Source: Pseudoduganella albidiflava (GTDB lineage: Bacteria; Pseudomonadota; Gammaproteobacteria; Burkholderiales; Burkholderiaceae_D). From it: DNA of 64,000 nucleotides. This document shows, piece after piece, positions 48,329 to 57,251 of the stretch. Both the position numbers and the translations under genes were made by a program. The stretch spans positions 7,373,158-7,437,157 of the forward strand of contig NZ_CP036401.1 in assembly GCF_004322755.1 (NCBI RefSeq). The letters run 5' to 3'. Position 1 is the first letter of the stretch, and every line of letters begins with the position of its first letter. Under the pieces are notes generated by a model. That model did not search any database and was not told where the DNA came from. It was given only the letters and a program-made list of their open reading frames with translations.

Positions 48329-50533
48329 TCAGAACGAAGAAGTCAGGCTGACGAACAGCGAACGGCCCGCTTCGTTGTACGACGCCGCGCCGGACGTTCC
48401 ATTGGTGCTCTGGCGGAACAGGCGTTCGTCGAACAGGTTGTTGATGCCGGCGCGCAGGCGCAGGTTGTTCGTGAACGCGTAGCCGGCGCTGATGCCCCAC
48501 ACGCTGTACGGGTCCAGCGTTTTCAGCGCGTCGCCGGTGGCTGGCGCGCCCTGCGTGGTCAGCTTGCGCGGCTCCTGCTTGCCGTACCAGGTGCCGGTGA
48601 ACAGCAGCGAGACCTTGTCGTTCACCTGCCAGTCGAGCGACGTGTTCAGCGTGAACTCGGGAATCACGGACAGCGGCTCGCCCGTGGTCTTGTTCTCGTT
48701 CTCGATCATGTACGTGAGGTTGTTGATGAACTTCACGCCCGTGCCGAACGGGATCGTCACGTTGCCCTCGATACCTTGCACCACCGCTTTCGGTGCGTTC
48801 TCCCACTGGAACAGGCGGCCGTTCGCCGAGGTGTTGCCCAGCAGGCTGTCCATGCCGCCGACGATCTTGTTGCGGTAGTCGTTGTGGAACCAGGTCACGC
48901 TGGCGCTGTGGCCGGCATCGCTCCAGCCGATGCCGATTTCCTTGTTCACCGAGGTTTCCGCTTCCAGGCTGTCGTTGCCGCGCAGGTAGCAGCCGCCGCC
49001 CAGGTTCGGATTGTTGACGGGGCAGCCGTTGCCGCGCGTGTAGTACAGGTAGTTCGGGTTCGACTGGTACAGGTTGGGCGCCTTGAACGCGCGCGCCACG
49101 CCGCCCTTGAGGGTGACGGTCGGCGTCAGCGCATACGAGGCATTCAGGCTCGGGCTCCAGTTGCTGCCGAACTGGCTGTGCCTGTCGAAGCGCAGGCCCG
49201 GCGTCAGCATCAGCTCATTGGTCACGCCGATATTGTCTTCCACGTACACGGCATAGGTTTCGGCATCGGCCTTGCCGTCGCGGTTCGTCGCCGCCAGGCC
49301 GGGGATGGCGGTGGCCGTCTGCGTCATCGAGTACGGGTCGTTCAGCTTTTCCTGGCGCAGGTCGAAGCCGACGGTCATCATCTGCGACAGGCCGAACAGC
49401 TTGCCCGGCATGTTCACTTCACCATTGACGACGTAGTTCTCCAGCGCCGACGTGGACCACGAGGTGGCGTTCGAGATGCTGCCTTCCGGGCCGCCGGCCA
49501 GGCCTTCGTTCAGGCGCGTGTTGTCGGTGTTTTCCCATTGCAGCGACAGCTTCGAGGTGCCGAAGTCCCACTTGCCCCGGTGCGTCAGCGCGGCGGTGCG
49601 GCGGATCATCACGTTGGTTTCCGCGCCGGCATTGGCCAGCTCGCCCAGCAGCGGCGTGCCGGTGGAATTCACCGCGCGGTCGCCCGCATAGATGTTGCCC
49701 TGGCGGGAGAAGCCCGACTCCAGTTCCAGCACCTGGCCCGGCGCCAGGTCCCAGCGCAGCAGGCCGCCCACGTCGCGATTGCGCACGCCTTCGCGGCCGG
49801 CCGGCGGGATCGCGCCGTCGGCCGTGTTTTCCGGCGTGGCGTTGATCGACAGGTCGTCCGCATCGGTCTTGTTCACGTTGCCGAACACGCGGAACGAGAA
49901 CTTGCCGGCCAGCGGGCCGGACAGGTTGAAGCCGAGCCGCTTCGTCGAGCTTTCCTCGCCGTGCTCCGGCGCCAAAGCATAAGCGGTCACGGAGCCGGAC
50001 AGCTTGTCGCCCGGCGCCTTCGTGATGATGTTGATCACGCCGCCGGCGGCGCCGGACCCGTAGCGCGCCGCGGCCGGGCCGCGCAGCACTTCGATGCGCT
50101 CGACCAGTTCGGCCGGCACCCAGTTGGTGTCGCCGCGCGAATTGCGCTCGCCGCTGCGGCCCATGCGCACGGCATTGCGCGACATGACGGGCTTGCCGTC
50201 CACCAGGATCAGCGTGTTTTCCGGGCCCATGCCGCGCAGGTCGATCTGGCGGTGGTTGCCGTACTGGCCGGTGGAGCTGTTGCCGGTCAGGTTCACGCCC
50301 GGCATGGTGCGGATGATGTCGGAAAGATCGTTGGCGGGCGGGCGCGCCGCGATGTCGGCGGCCGTGATGGTCGATACGCCGGGCGCCTGTTTCAGTTCCT
50401 CTTCGGCGGTGGCGGTGACCTGCACCTCGGCGAGCTGCTGTTCGGGAGCAGCTTGCTGGGCCAGCGCGGGGGAAGTCAGGAAGGCCAGGCAGAGGGCGGC
50501 CGCGAGCGGGGTGCGTTGCAGGGTGTGATTCAT
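48329..50533 (-). CDS. TonB-dependent siderophore receptor, FepA-like
   Basis: Outer-membrane receptor of 734 aa. Signal peptide ending ALAQ (about 25), a TonB-box-like EVQVTAT (36-42), plug domain with the LRGMGPENTLILVDGKPV block typical of FepA/PfeA/IroN, and a 22-stranded barrel ending in a C-terminal Phe (FVSLTSSF). It should import a catecholate-type ferric siderophore, although the exact ligand cannot be read. It is the first gene of the minus-strand iron block, with a Fur-like box 84 bases upstream. Confidence 0.92.
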   Translation of the reverse strand: MNHTLQRTPLAAALCLAFLTSPALAQQAAPEQQLAEVQVTATAEEELKQAPGVSTITAADIAARPPANDLSDIIRTMPGVNLTGNSSTGQYGNHRQIDLRGMGPENTLILVDGKPVMSRNAVRMGRSGERNSRGDTNWVPAELVERIEVLRGPAAARYGSGAAGGVINIITKAPGDKLSGSVTAYALAPEHGEESSTKRLGFNLSGPLAGKFSFRVFGNVNKTDADDLSINATPENTADGAIPPAGREGVRNRDVGGLLRWDLAPGQVLELESGFSRQGNIYAGDRAVNSTGTPLLGELANAGAETNVMIRRTAALTHRGKWDFGTSKLSLQWENTDNTRLNEGLAGGPEGSISNATSWSTSALENYVVNGEVNMPGKLFGLSQMMTVGFDLRQEKLNDPYSMTQTATAIPGLAATNRDGKADAETYAVYVEDNIGVTNELMLTPGLRFDRHSQFGSNWSPSLNASYALTPTVTLKGGVARAFKAPNLYQSNPNYLYYTRGNGCPVNNPNLGGGCYLRGNDSLEAETSVNKEIGIGWSDAGHSASVTWFHNDYRNKIVGGMDSLLGNTSANGRLFQWENAPKAVVQGIEGNVTIPFGTGVKFINNLTYMIENENKTTGEPLSVIPEFTLNTSLDWQVNDKVSLLFTGTWYGKQEPRKLTTQGAPATGDALKTLDPYSVWGISAGYAFTNNLRLRAGINNLFDERLFRQSTNGTSGAASYNEAGRSLFVSLTSSF

Positions 50534-50616
50534 CTTCTTGGTCCAGTTGTGGTGACTTGTTCCGCGACCGCTGCCTTCCGAACGTGACTATAGGCAACGT
50601 CAAAATCGCGTGCAAC

Positions 50617-50636
50617 TGAGAATGATACGCATTCAT
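50617..50636 (-). promoter_or_regulatory. Fur-box-like site before the siderophore receptor
   Basis: TGAGAATGATACGCATTCAT contains the inverted pair GAATG/CATTC and matches 13-14 of 19 Fur consensus bases. It lies upstream of the receptor gene; Fur-iron should repress there. Confidence 0.7.
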
Positions 50637-50758
50637 CTTGCGGAAAGTTTGTCAAAGTGTGGCAATGGCACCATGCATGCCCAGGTGGGCCCACGCCGTC
50701 CGTCCCGGGTGGCGAGACCGGTGCGGACCGTCGAACCGGTAATCGCCGCACGAATATG

Positions 50759-50787
50759 TTGACTTCGCAAATCGCCGTGATTACACT
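50759..50787 (+). promoter_or_regulatory. Promoter of the sugar-acid transporter operon
   Basis: TTGACT (50759-50764), 17-bp spacer, TACACT (50782-50787). The predicted start is near 50794, three bases before a LacI-type operator. The leader from there to the transporter start is about 300 bases long. Confidence 0.7.
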
Positions 50788-50796
50788 AATTGCATC

Positions 50797-50810
50797 TGTT
50801 AGCGCTATCA
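50797..50810. promoter_or_regulatory. LacI-type operator O1
   Basis: TGTTAGCGCTATCA, a near-palindrome with the central GCGC typical of LacI-family operators. It lies just after the predicted transcription start. The same 14 bases occur before gntK. Confidence 0.75.
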
Positions 50811-50863
50811 GAGCGGGAAGTGAAATCACGAAATCCGCCGCCGAGCTGACTACGACAAGATAA

Positions 50864-50877
50864 TGTTAGCGCTGCCA
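50864..50877. promoter_or_regulatory. LacI-type operator O2
   Basis: TGTTAGCGCTGCCA, a variant of O1 with a changed right half, 67 bp further downstream (centre to centre). Two spaced operators would allow looping by a tetrameric or paired repressor. Confidence 0.55.
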
Positions 50878-50924
50878 GACCATCCGCAGAGATGCAGGCA
50901 GCGCGCGATGCAGGAGGAGACGAC

Positions 50925-50993
50925 ATGCTGCACACCGAGCCACCCGCCAACGCCGCCGCGGCCACCGCGCCGCGCGCATCCCGGGCAGCATGA
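50925..50993 (+). CDS. Possible 22-aa leader peptide
   Basis: Short ORF with a strong RBS (GGAGGAGA, 6-7 bases before ATG). It encodes an Ala/Pro/Arg-rich peptide, MLHTEPPANAAAATAPRASR plus two Ala. It ends 6 bases before the first of a series of mutually exclusive hairpins ahead of the transporter gene. Its position and RBS suggest a role in translation-coupled attenuation rather than a functional protein. Confidence 0.4.
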   Translation: MLHTEPPANAAAATAPRASRAA

Positions 50994-50998
50994 AGGAA

Positions 50999-51082
50999 GG
51001 TCCGATGGGCGGACCGGGTTACACTTTCCCGGTCTGTTTTTTCTGTGCGGGTGGACATCGGTCCGCCCGCGCAGTTTTTTTT
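50999..51082 (+). promoter_or_regulatory. Attenuator-like leader with tandem terminators
   Basis: Three structures follow each other: hairpin A, GGTCC/GGACC (50999-51015); terminator B, GACCGGG/CCCGGTC (51012-51034) followed by TGTTTTTT; and terminator C, a 14-bp stem CTGTGCGGGTGGAC/GTCCGCCCGCGCAG around ATCG (51043-51074) followed by eight T. GGGCGGACC (51007-51015) is exactly complementary to GGTCCGCCC (51060-51068) inside terminator C, so an anti-terminator is possible. The transporter ATG is only 15 bases after the last T. Confidence 0.65.
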
Positions 51083-51096
51083 CGCAGGCCTCCCGA

Positions 51097-52569
51097 ATGA
51101 ACGATCTCCCCAGCAAATCCGCCGGCAACCCTGCCAGCCAGTCCGCCAGCCAACCCGCCAGCATGCCGCTGCCATGGCGTGAAAAGATCAGCTACGGCAT
51201 CGCCGACATGGGGTTCAATTTTTACTGGACCAACATCGCCACGTTCCTGCTGTTTTTCTATACCGAGGTATTCGGTATTTCGGCAGCCGCCGCGGCGTCG
51301 ATGATGTTCTCGATCAAGCTGATCAACGCCTTCACCGATCCCCTGATCGGTGCCGTGGCCGACCGCACCACGACCCGCTTCGGCAAGTTCCGCCCTTACC
51401 TGATGTGGATGGCGGTACCGCTCGGCTGCGCCGCGGTGCTCACCTACACCACGCCCGACCTCGATGGCGATGGCCGCCTGTTCTGGGCCTATGGCACCTA
51501 CCTGCTGATGATGGTCTGCTACACGGCCATCAACATCCCGTACAACGCGCTGTCCGGCGTGATGTCGGCCGATCCGCAGGAACGCTCCACCATCAACGGC
51601 CTGCGCTTCATCTGCGCATTCGGCGGCAGCATGCTGGTCACCGCCGCCACGCCGGCGATGGTGAAGGCATTTGGCGCCGGCAATGATGAACGGGGCTGGC
51701 AATTGACCATGGCGGCATGGGCCATCGCGGCCTGCGTGATGTTCGTGATCACCTTCGCCAACACGCGCGAGCGTATCGCTCCGCCGCCGCAGCAGAAGAC
51801 CAACGTGATGCAGGACGTGCGCGACCTGTCGCGCAACGGCCCATGGGTGGTGCTGTTCTTCCTGGCCCTGATCATCATGGTCACGATCACGCTGCGCACC
51901 ACCACCGCGGCCTACTACTTCAAGTATGTGGTCGGCCAGCCGGAGCAGATGGGCACCTTCGTGTCGGTCTACATGTTCGCCGCGGCGGTGGGCGCCGCCG
52001 CGTCGCCGCTGCTGACGCGCTTCATCGACAAGAAGAAGCTGATGATCATCCTGATGAGCGCCACGGCCGTGCTGTCCGCCGCCTACTTCTTCATTCCGCC
52101 GGACCAGGTATGGCTGATGTTCGTGCTGCAGGCCTGCATGGGCCTGGTGCTGGGGCCGAAATCCCCGCTGGCGTTCTCGATGTATGCCGACACGGCCGAC
52201 TACAACGAATGGCGCACCGGCCGCCGCGCCACGGCCATGACCTTCGCCGCCGCCACGTTCTCGCAGAAGCTCGGGACCGCGCTGGCGGTCGCCGTGATCG
52301 GCGCGCTGTTCACCACGCTGGGCTATGTGCCGAACGCCACGCAAAGTCCGGATTCCACGGCCGGCATCGTATGGCTGATGTCGCTGATTCCCGCCGCCTT
52401 CGCGCTGCTTGCCGTGGGCGTGATGTGCTGCTACCACCTCGATGCCGCCACGCTGCGCACCATCCAGTCCGACCTCGCCGCGCGCAAGCCGGCATCCCGC
52501 AATTCCGGAGAAGAACCCGATGCACCCTCAGACGCACCCGTACACCCCAATCCTTCGCCCGTCCGCTGA
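51097..52569 (+). CDS. GPH-family sugar:cation symporter
   Basis: Glycoside-pentoside-hexuronide transporter of 490 aa with twelve helices. It has the signature [29 protein letters not shown] after a short Ser/Ala/Gln-rich N terminus, [24 protein letters not shown], and [14 protein letters not shown] near the end. The neighbours suggest uptake of cellobionate or a related glucosyl-gluconate. ATG 51097 has no strong RBS and lies right behind an intrinsic terminator; ATG 51163 is an alternative. It overlaps the phosphorylase gene by 50 bases. Confidence 0.9.
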   Translation: MNDLPSKSAGNPASQSASQPASMPLPWREKISYGIADMGFNFYWTNIATFLLFFYTEVFGISAAAAASMMFSIKLINAFTDPLIGAVADRTTTRFGKFRPYLMWMAVPLGCAAVLTYTTPDLDGDGRLFWAYGTYLLMMVCYTAINIPYNALSGVMSADPQERSTINGLRFICAFGGSMLVTAATPAMVKAFGAGNDERGWQLTMAAWAIAACVMFVITFANTRERIAPPPQQKTNVMQDVRDLSRNGPWVVLFFLALIIMVTITLRTTTAAYYFKYVVGQPEQMGTFVSVYMFAAAVGAAASPLLTRFIDKKKLMIILMSATAVLSAAYFFIPPDQVWLMFVLQACMGLVLGPKSPLAFSMYADTADYNEWRTGRRATAMTFAAATFSQKLGTALAVAVIGALFTTLGYVPNATQSPDSTAGIVWLMSLIPAAFALLAVGVMCCYHLDAATLRTIQSDLAARKPASRNSGEEPDAPSDAPVHPNPSPVR

Positions 52570-54907
52570 CGGCCAGCGCTACGACCTGCTGTCGCCGACG
52601 GCCATGCCGCGCGCGGCCGGCTTCCTGTGGAACCGGAAGATGATGGTCCAGATGAACTGCCGCGGCTACGCGGTGGCCCAGTACATGCAGCCCGAACCGG
52701 CCAAGTATTCGTATGCGCCCAACCTGGAAGCGCGCACCTTCATGCAGCCGGAGCAGGGCTACTACGCGCACCACCCGGGCCGCTTCTTCTATGTGAAGGA
52801 CGAGGAAACGGGCGAGCTGTTCTCCGCGCCGCACGAACCGGTGCGCGCCGCGCCGGACCGTTTCGAGTTCTCGGCCGGCAAGAGCGACATGGCCTGGACC
52901 GTGGAAAACCTCGGCATCCGCATCGAGCTGGTCATGGGCCTGCCGGTGGACGACGTGGCCGAGCTGTGGTCGCTGAAAGTCACCAACCTTTCCGGCCGGC
53001 CGCGCCGCCTGTCCGTCTATCCGTACTTCACGATCGGCTACATGAGCTGGATGAACCAGTCGGCCGAATACCGCCCCGACCTGGGCGGCATCGTGGCATC
53101 GTCCGTCACGCCGTACCAGAAGGTGGCCGACTACTTCAAGCAGAAGGATTTCAAGGACCGCACGTTCTTCCTGTGCGAGCGCACGCCCGATGCGTGGGAA
53201 GTGGCGCAGGAAGCGTTCGAAGGCGAGGGCGGCCTGCATGCGCCATCCGCCTTGCGCGAAGAGGTGCTGGCGGGCGGCGACGCGCGCTATGAAACGCCGG
53301 TGGCCGCGGTGCAGTACCGGCTGGCGCTGGGGCCTGATGCCAGCGAGCAGTTGCGCTTCCTGTTCGGCCCCGCGTTCGACGATGCCGAGATCGCCGCGCT
53401 GCGCGAGCGGTACCTGTCCGCCGCCGGCTTCGCGGCCGCCCGCGAAGCATATGCCGCCTACATCGGCGCCGGCGCGGGCTGCGTGACGGTGGAAACGCCG
53501 GACCCGGAATTCGACAACTTCGTCAACCACTGGCTGCCGCGCCAGGTGTACTACCACGGCGGCTCGAACCGGTTGACCACCGATCCGCAGACCCGCAACT
53601 ACCTGCAGGACAACATGGGCATGAGCTTCGTGCACCCGCCCACCGCGCGCGGCGCCTTCCTGCATGCGCTGTCGCAGCAGGAAGCAACGGGCGCCATGCC
53701 GGACGGGATCCTGCTGGTCGAAGGCGCGGAGCTGAAATACATCAACCAGGTGCCGCACACGGATCACTGCGTGTGGCTGCCCGTGTGCCTGAAGGCTTAC
53801 CTGGACGAGACGGCCGACTGGGCCCTGCTCGACGAGCTGGTATTCGACCGCGAAGGCCACGGCGTCACGGTGGCGCAGCGCATCGGCCGCGCGATGGACT
53901 GGCTGCTGGCGGAGCGCGACGAACGGGGCCTGTCGTACATTGCGCAGGGCGACTGGTGCGACCCGATGAACATGGTCGGCTACAAGGGCAAGGGCGTGTC
54001 CGGCTGGCTGACGGTGGCTGCCGCCTACGCCTTGAACCTGTGGGCGGAGATGTGCGCGCAGCATGGTGACGAGGAGCGCGCCCGGCACTTCCGCGCCGGC
54101 GCGCAAGCCATGAACGATGCCGCCAACGAACACCTGTGGGATGGGCGCTGGTTCGCCCGCGGCATCACCGACGATGGCGTGGTGTTCGGCGTGGCCGACG
54201 ACAGGGAAGGGCGCATCTGGCTCAATCCGCAGGCCTGGTCGATGCTCTCCGGCGCGGCCAGCGCACAGCAGCGGGCATCGATGATCAGCGCGGTCGAGGA
54301 GCAATTGCATACTCCCTACGGCGTGCAGATGTTCGCGCCGCCGTTCTCGAAGATGCGCGAAGACGTGGGCCGCGTCACGCAGAAGCATCCCGGCTCGGCC
54401 GAGAACGGCGCCGTCTACAACCATGCCGCCGCGTTCTACATCTACAGCCTGTACGACGGCGCCGACGGCGAACAGGCATGGGACCTGATGCGCAAGATGA
54501 TCCCCGGTCCGGACCAGGAGGATTACCTGCGGCGCGGCCAGCTGCCCGTGTTTATCCCGAACTACTACCGCGGCGCATGGCGCGAATACCCGCGCACGGC
54601 GGGGCGGTCGAGCCACCTGTTCAACACCGGCACCGTGTCGTGGATCTATCGCTGCGTGATCGAGGGCCTGTGCGGCCTGGTGGGCGATGCGGAAGGGCTG
54701 CGCATCGCGCCGCAACTGCCGGCGGCATGGCCCGGCATGAAGGCCGTACGTACCTTCCGTGGCGCGACGTTCGAGGTCAGCGTGCAGCGTGGCGACGTGG
54801 CCGAGGTGACCGTGCGCTGCGATGGCACGCTGTTGCCGGCGCCACGCGTGACCGGCATCGAGGCGGGCCGCAGGTACCGGCTGGAAGTGACGGTGCCGGC
54901 CGCGTGA
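52520..54907 (+). CDS. GH94 phosphorylase, probably cellobionic acid phosphorylase
   Basis: Inverting disaccharide phosphorylase of 795 aa. An N-terminal beta-sandwich (about 1-310) and an (alpha/alpha)6 barrel (about 330-720) are followed by a short C-terminal domain. GH94 motifs are seen: [14 protein letters not shown] (360-373), GDW-CDPMN (Asp478/Asp481, region of the general acid) and [19 protein letters not shown] (622-640, phosphate site). Cellobiose-type members would give glucose. Here gluconokinase shares the operator, so phosphorolysis of cellobionate to alpha-glucose-1-phosphate and gluconate is the best fit. RBS GGAGAAG precedes ATG 52520 inside the transporter gene. Confidence 0.87.
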   Translation: MHPQTHPYTPILRPSADGQRYDLLSPTAMPRAAGFLWNRKMMVQMNCRGYAVAQYMQPEPAKYSYAPNLEARTFMQPEQGYYAHHPGRFFYVKDEETGELFSAPHEPVRAAPDRFEFSAGKSDMAWTVENLGIRIELVMGLPVDDVAELWSLKVTNLSGRPRRLSVYPYFTIGYMSWMNQSAEYRPDLGGIVASSVTPYQKVADYFKQKDFKDRTFFLCERTPDAWEVAQEAFEGEGGLHAPSALREEVLAGGDARYETPVAAVQYRLALGPDASEQLRFLFGPAFDDAEIAALRERYLSAAGFAAAREAYAAYIGAGAGCVTVETPDPEFDNFVNHWLPRQVYYHGGSNRLTTDPQTRNYLQDNMGMSFVHPPTARGAFLHALSQQEATGAMPDGILLVEGAELKYINQVPHTDHCVWLPVCLKAYLDETADWALLDELVFDREGHGVTVAQRIGRAMDWLLAERDERGLSYIAQGDWCDPMNMVGYKGKGVSGWLTVAAAYALNLWAEMCAQHGDEERARHFRAGAQAMNDAANEHLWDGRWFARGITDDGVVFGVADDREGRIWLNPQAWSMLSGAASAQQRASMISAVEEQLHTPYGVQMFAPPFSKMREDVGRVTQKHPGSAENGAVYNHAAAFYIYSLYDGADGEQAWDLMRKMIPGPDQEDYLRRGQLPVFIPNYYRGAWREYPRTAGRSSHLFNTGTVSWIYRCVIEGLCGLVGDAEGLRIAPQLPAAWPGMKAVRTFRGATFEVSVQRGDVAEVTVRCDGTLLPAPRVTGIEAGRRYRLEVTVPAA

Positions 54908-55000
54908 CCGGATGGCCGGCGGCTGCGCCGGCGTTGTAATCCGGCCATGAGCCGGGCCATGGGCCAGCCTGGCCGCCGGCGCCGAACCAGCCCGGAACCA

Positions 55001-55044
55001 GGCTGGAGTCAGGTTTGCAGCAGGCTGGTATCAGGTTTGAAGCA
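55001..55044. repeat. Two 22-bp tandem repeats near the gntK 3' end
   Basis: GGCTGGAGTCAGGTTTGCAGCA and a near copy with three mismatches are adjacent. Weaker copies of GAATCAGGCTTGCAG continue to about 55120, into the last codons of gntK. The segment between the phosphorylase stop (54907) and gntK is otherwise empty. Confidence 0.6.
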
Positions 55045-55115
55045 GAGTCGAAGCATCTTGAATCAGGCTTGCAGATGGCCTGAAGCAGGCGTGAACCAAC
55101 TTGAACCAACTCGAA

Positions 55116-55622
55116 TCAGGCTACCGGCGCGATGCGGCTGACCAGGCGCGGCACATCCTCGCGGATATCGAGCACGATGCCCGCTTCGTCCGGCTGCAGC
55201 GGTTCCAGCGCGGCGAACTGGCTGTCCAGCAGCGACAGCGGCATGTAGTGGCCCACACGCGCATTCATCCGTTCGGCGATCAGCTCGCGCGTGCCGTCCA
55301 GGTGGGCGAAATGCAGCCCCCGCACGCCTTCGCGCAGCACGTCGCGGTAGCGGCGCTTCAGCGCCGAACAGCCCACCACGATCCCTTCGCCGCGCTGCGC
55401 CGCCTCGCGGATCTCGCCCTGCAGGCTGGCCAGCCAGTGCAGGCGGTCGCCATCCGTCAGCGGCACACCCGCACTCATCTTCGCCACGTTTTCCGGCGAG
55501 TGGTACCGGTCGCCCTCCACATAGCGCACGCCCAGCCGCTCCGCCAGCGCCGCTCCCACCGAACTCTTGCCGCAACCGGCCACACCCATCACCACCCAGC
55601 GCGGGGCATCCATTTCACTCAT
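55116..55622 (-). CDS. gntK: Gluconokinase
   Basis: Thermoresistant-type gluconate kinase, 168 aa, phosphorylates gluconate to 6-phosphogluconate for the Entner-Doudoroff or pentose-phosphate route. P-loop GVAGCGKSS (13-21); GDRYHSPENVAKMSAGVPLTDGDR (substrate site) and CSALKRRYRD follow. ATG 55622 is preferred; the in-frame ATG at 55646 overlaps the operator. The gene is convergent with the GH94 gene but shares its operator sequence, which links the two by function. Confidence 0.93.
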   Translation of the reverse strand: MSEMDAPRWVVMGVAGCGKSSVGAALAERLGVRYVEGDRYHSPENVAKMSAGVPLTDGDRLHWLASLQGEIREAAQRGEGIVVGCSALKRRYRDVLREGVRGLHFAHLDGTRELIAERMNARVGHYMPLSLLDSQFAALEPLQPDEAGIVLDIREDVPRLVSRIAPVA

Positions 55623-55631
55623 CTCGCCCTC

Positions 55632-55645
55632 TGATAGCGCTAACA
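55632..55645. promoter_or_regulatory. LacI-type operator O3 before gntK
   Basis: Read on the minus strand it is TGTTAGCGCTATCA, identical in all 14 bases to O1. It lies directly after the predicted gntK transcription start and before the start codon. Confidence 0.8.
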
Positions 55646-55654
55646 TAATTTTTC

Positions 55655-55683
55655 ATTTTACTGCACGCGGCCGCATTGTTCAA
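55655..55683 (-). promoter_or_regulatory. gntK promoter
   Basis: TTGAAC (55683-55678), 17-bp spacer, TAAAAT (55660-55655). The predicted start is near 55648, so the operator occupies about +3 to +16. Confidence 0.7.
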
Positions 55684-55780
55684 CCGTGGCGACTGGCAGG
55701 ACTCAGGCAAGGACAAATCGGGCAGCTACCCTGACGCTGTTCAGTTAACGGAACTCGATGCGTCGGCAACGCTTGCGTTA

Positions 55781-55994
55781 CCGTGTCGGACACCGGCTTT
55801 TTGGTGTCGGACACGGTTTTTCGGCGAGGCATGCCGTTCGTGCAAAAACCGGTGTCCGACTCTAATGCCGTTAAGTTAAGCGTCACCTGACACATTGAAA
55901 GCGCATGCATTCACCCCAACGGCGAAGGGCTGGGGTCAGACTGCCGGGTCTGACCCCGGAATTTGCCCTTGGGGTCGGCTTAACTTAACGGCAT
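55781..55994. repeat. Palindrome cluster of the GTGTCSGACAC repeat family
   Basis: No gene is seen between gntK and the LacI gene. The stretch holds a 15-bp hairpin with one mismatch, ACCGTGTCGGACACC / GGTGTCGGACACGGT (55781-55817); a 17-bp perfect inverted pair ATGCCGTTAAGTTAAGC (55865-55881) and its complement (55978-55994), with GTGTCCGACTC next to both arms; and between them GGGGTCAGAC/GTCTGACCCC (55932-55957). This looks like a composite of dispersed host repeats. Confidence 0.75.
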
Positions 55995-56032
55995 TTGTGT
56001 CCGACTCCAGAGCGCTGCCGCCATTGGCTGCG

Positions 56033-57061
56033 TCACGCGCTTTCGCGCGCCATCAGCGTGAAGCCGAGATCGAGGTGCGCCTGGGCGGGCCGTTCGCCGC
56101 GGATCGCGGCGCGCAGCATCGTGGCGGCCTCGAAGCCGATCTTGTAGCGCGGCGTGCCGACCGTGGTCAGCGCCGGCTTCATCCACGCCGATGCCGGCAG
56201 GTCGTTGAACCCGCAGATGGCCAGTTGCCCGGGCACTTCGATGCCGCGGCGCTGGCACTGGTAGATGGCGCCGTGCGCGAGGTCGTCGTTGCAGCAGAAG
56301 ATGGCGTCGCAGTCGGGCACCTGGGCCAGCATGCGGCCCAGCAGTTCGGCGCCCAGCGCGATCGTCGAAGGATCGGGCACCATGATTTCCAGGCGCGAGT
56401 CGGCCAGGCCGGCGTCGGCCATCGCCTTGCGGTAGCCTTCGGCGCGGCGCAGCGTGCGTTCGTCGAGCTGGGCGCCGATGAAGCCGATGCGTTTCTTGCC
56501 CTTGCCGATCAGGTAGCGCGTCATCGCCTGGCCCGCTTCCACCTGCGAAAAGCCCACGCACAACAAGTCCGGATCGGACGACAGGTCCATCATCGACACC
56601 ACCGGCACGCGCGAGGTTTCCAGCATCTGCTGCACGCGCGGGCTGTGCGTCAGGCCGGACAGCAGGATACCGTCCGGGTTCGACTGCATGTAAACGTTGA
56701 GCAGCTTTTCCTCCTCGGCGTCGGAATAGCGGGTGTTGCCGATCAGGAGCTGGTAGTTGTCGTCATCGAGCGCATCCTGGATCCCCTGCAGGACGGCGGT
56801 GAACACGGTATTCGACAGCGAGGGCACGAGCACCACGATGACGTTCGATTGCGCCGAGGCGAGGGCGCGGGCGGCGCGGTTCGGCACATAGCCGAGTTCC
56901 TGCACGGCCTGTTCGACACGCTGGCGCAGCAGCGAAGAGACCAGGTCGGGCTGGTTGATCGCGCGCGAGGCCGTCATCGGCGCCACGCCGGCACGGGCCG
57001 CCACGTCGCTCAGCGTGACGCGGCCGCTGGCGCGGCTGCGGGTAGAAGGGGATTTGCTCAT
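56033..57061 (-). CDS. LacI-family transcriptional regulator (GntR-like)
   Basis: Repressor of 342 aa. The N-terminal helix-turn-helix (VTLSDVAARAGVAPMTASRAIN, about 15-36) and hinge (PNRAARALAS) are followed by a periplasmic-binding-protein-like effector domain with a CGFNDLPASAWMKPALTTV C-terminal block. It is the only LacI-type regulator in the window and stands beside gntK, so it is the likely binder of TGTTAGCGCTATCA sites O1-O3, with gluconate or a phosphorylated sugar acid as inducer (inference). No such site is seen before its own gene. Confidence 0.92.
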   Translation of the reverse strand: MSKSPSTRSRASGRVTLSDVAARAGVAPMTASRAINQPDLVSSLLRQRVEQAVQELGYVPNRAARALASAQSNVIVVLVPSLSNTVFTAVLQGIQDALDDDNYQLLIGNTRYSDAEEEKLLNVYMQSNPDGILLSGLTHSPRVQQMLETSRVPVVSMMDLSSDPDLLCVGFSQVEAGQAMTRYLIGKGKKRIGFIGAQLDERTLRRAEGYRKAMADAGLADSRLEIMVPDPSTIALGAELLGRMLAQVPDCDAIFCCNDDLAHGAIYQCQRRGIEVPGQLAICGFNDLPASAWMKPALTTVGTPRYKIGFEAATMLRAAIRGERPAQAHLDLGFTLMARESA

Positions 57062-57251
57062 ATCTGGAGGGGCTCTTGAGGACCCTTGGAATCCTACTTT
57101 GTTTATGGTGTTGTTGGGCTGGATTTATCCATAGATCGTGAACCACTGTCAATCGAAGCTGCGCTGTCGATACCCCCGTAGTATGACCGATGCGGCCCTC
57201 CAGCGGGCCACCCGGGCGTGCTAAGCTTGCCGCTTTGACACGGAGAACCGC

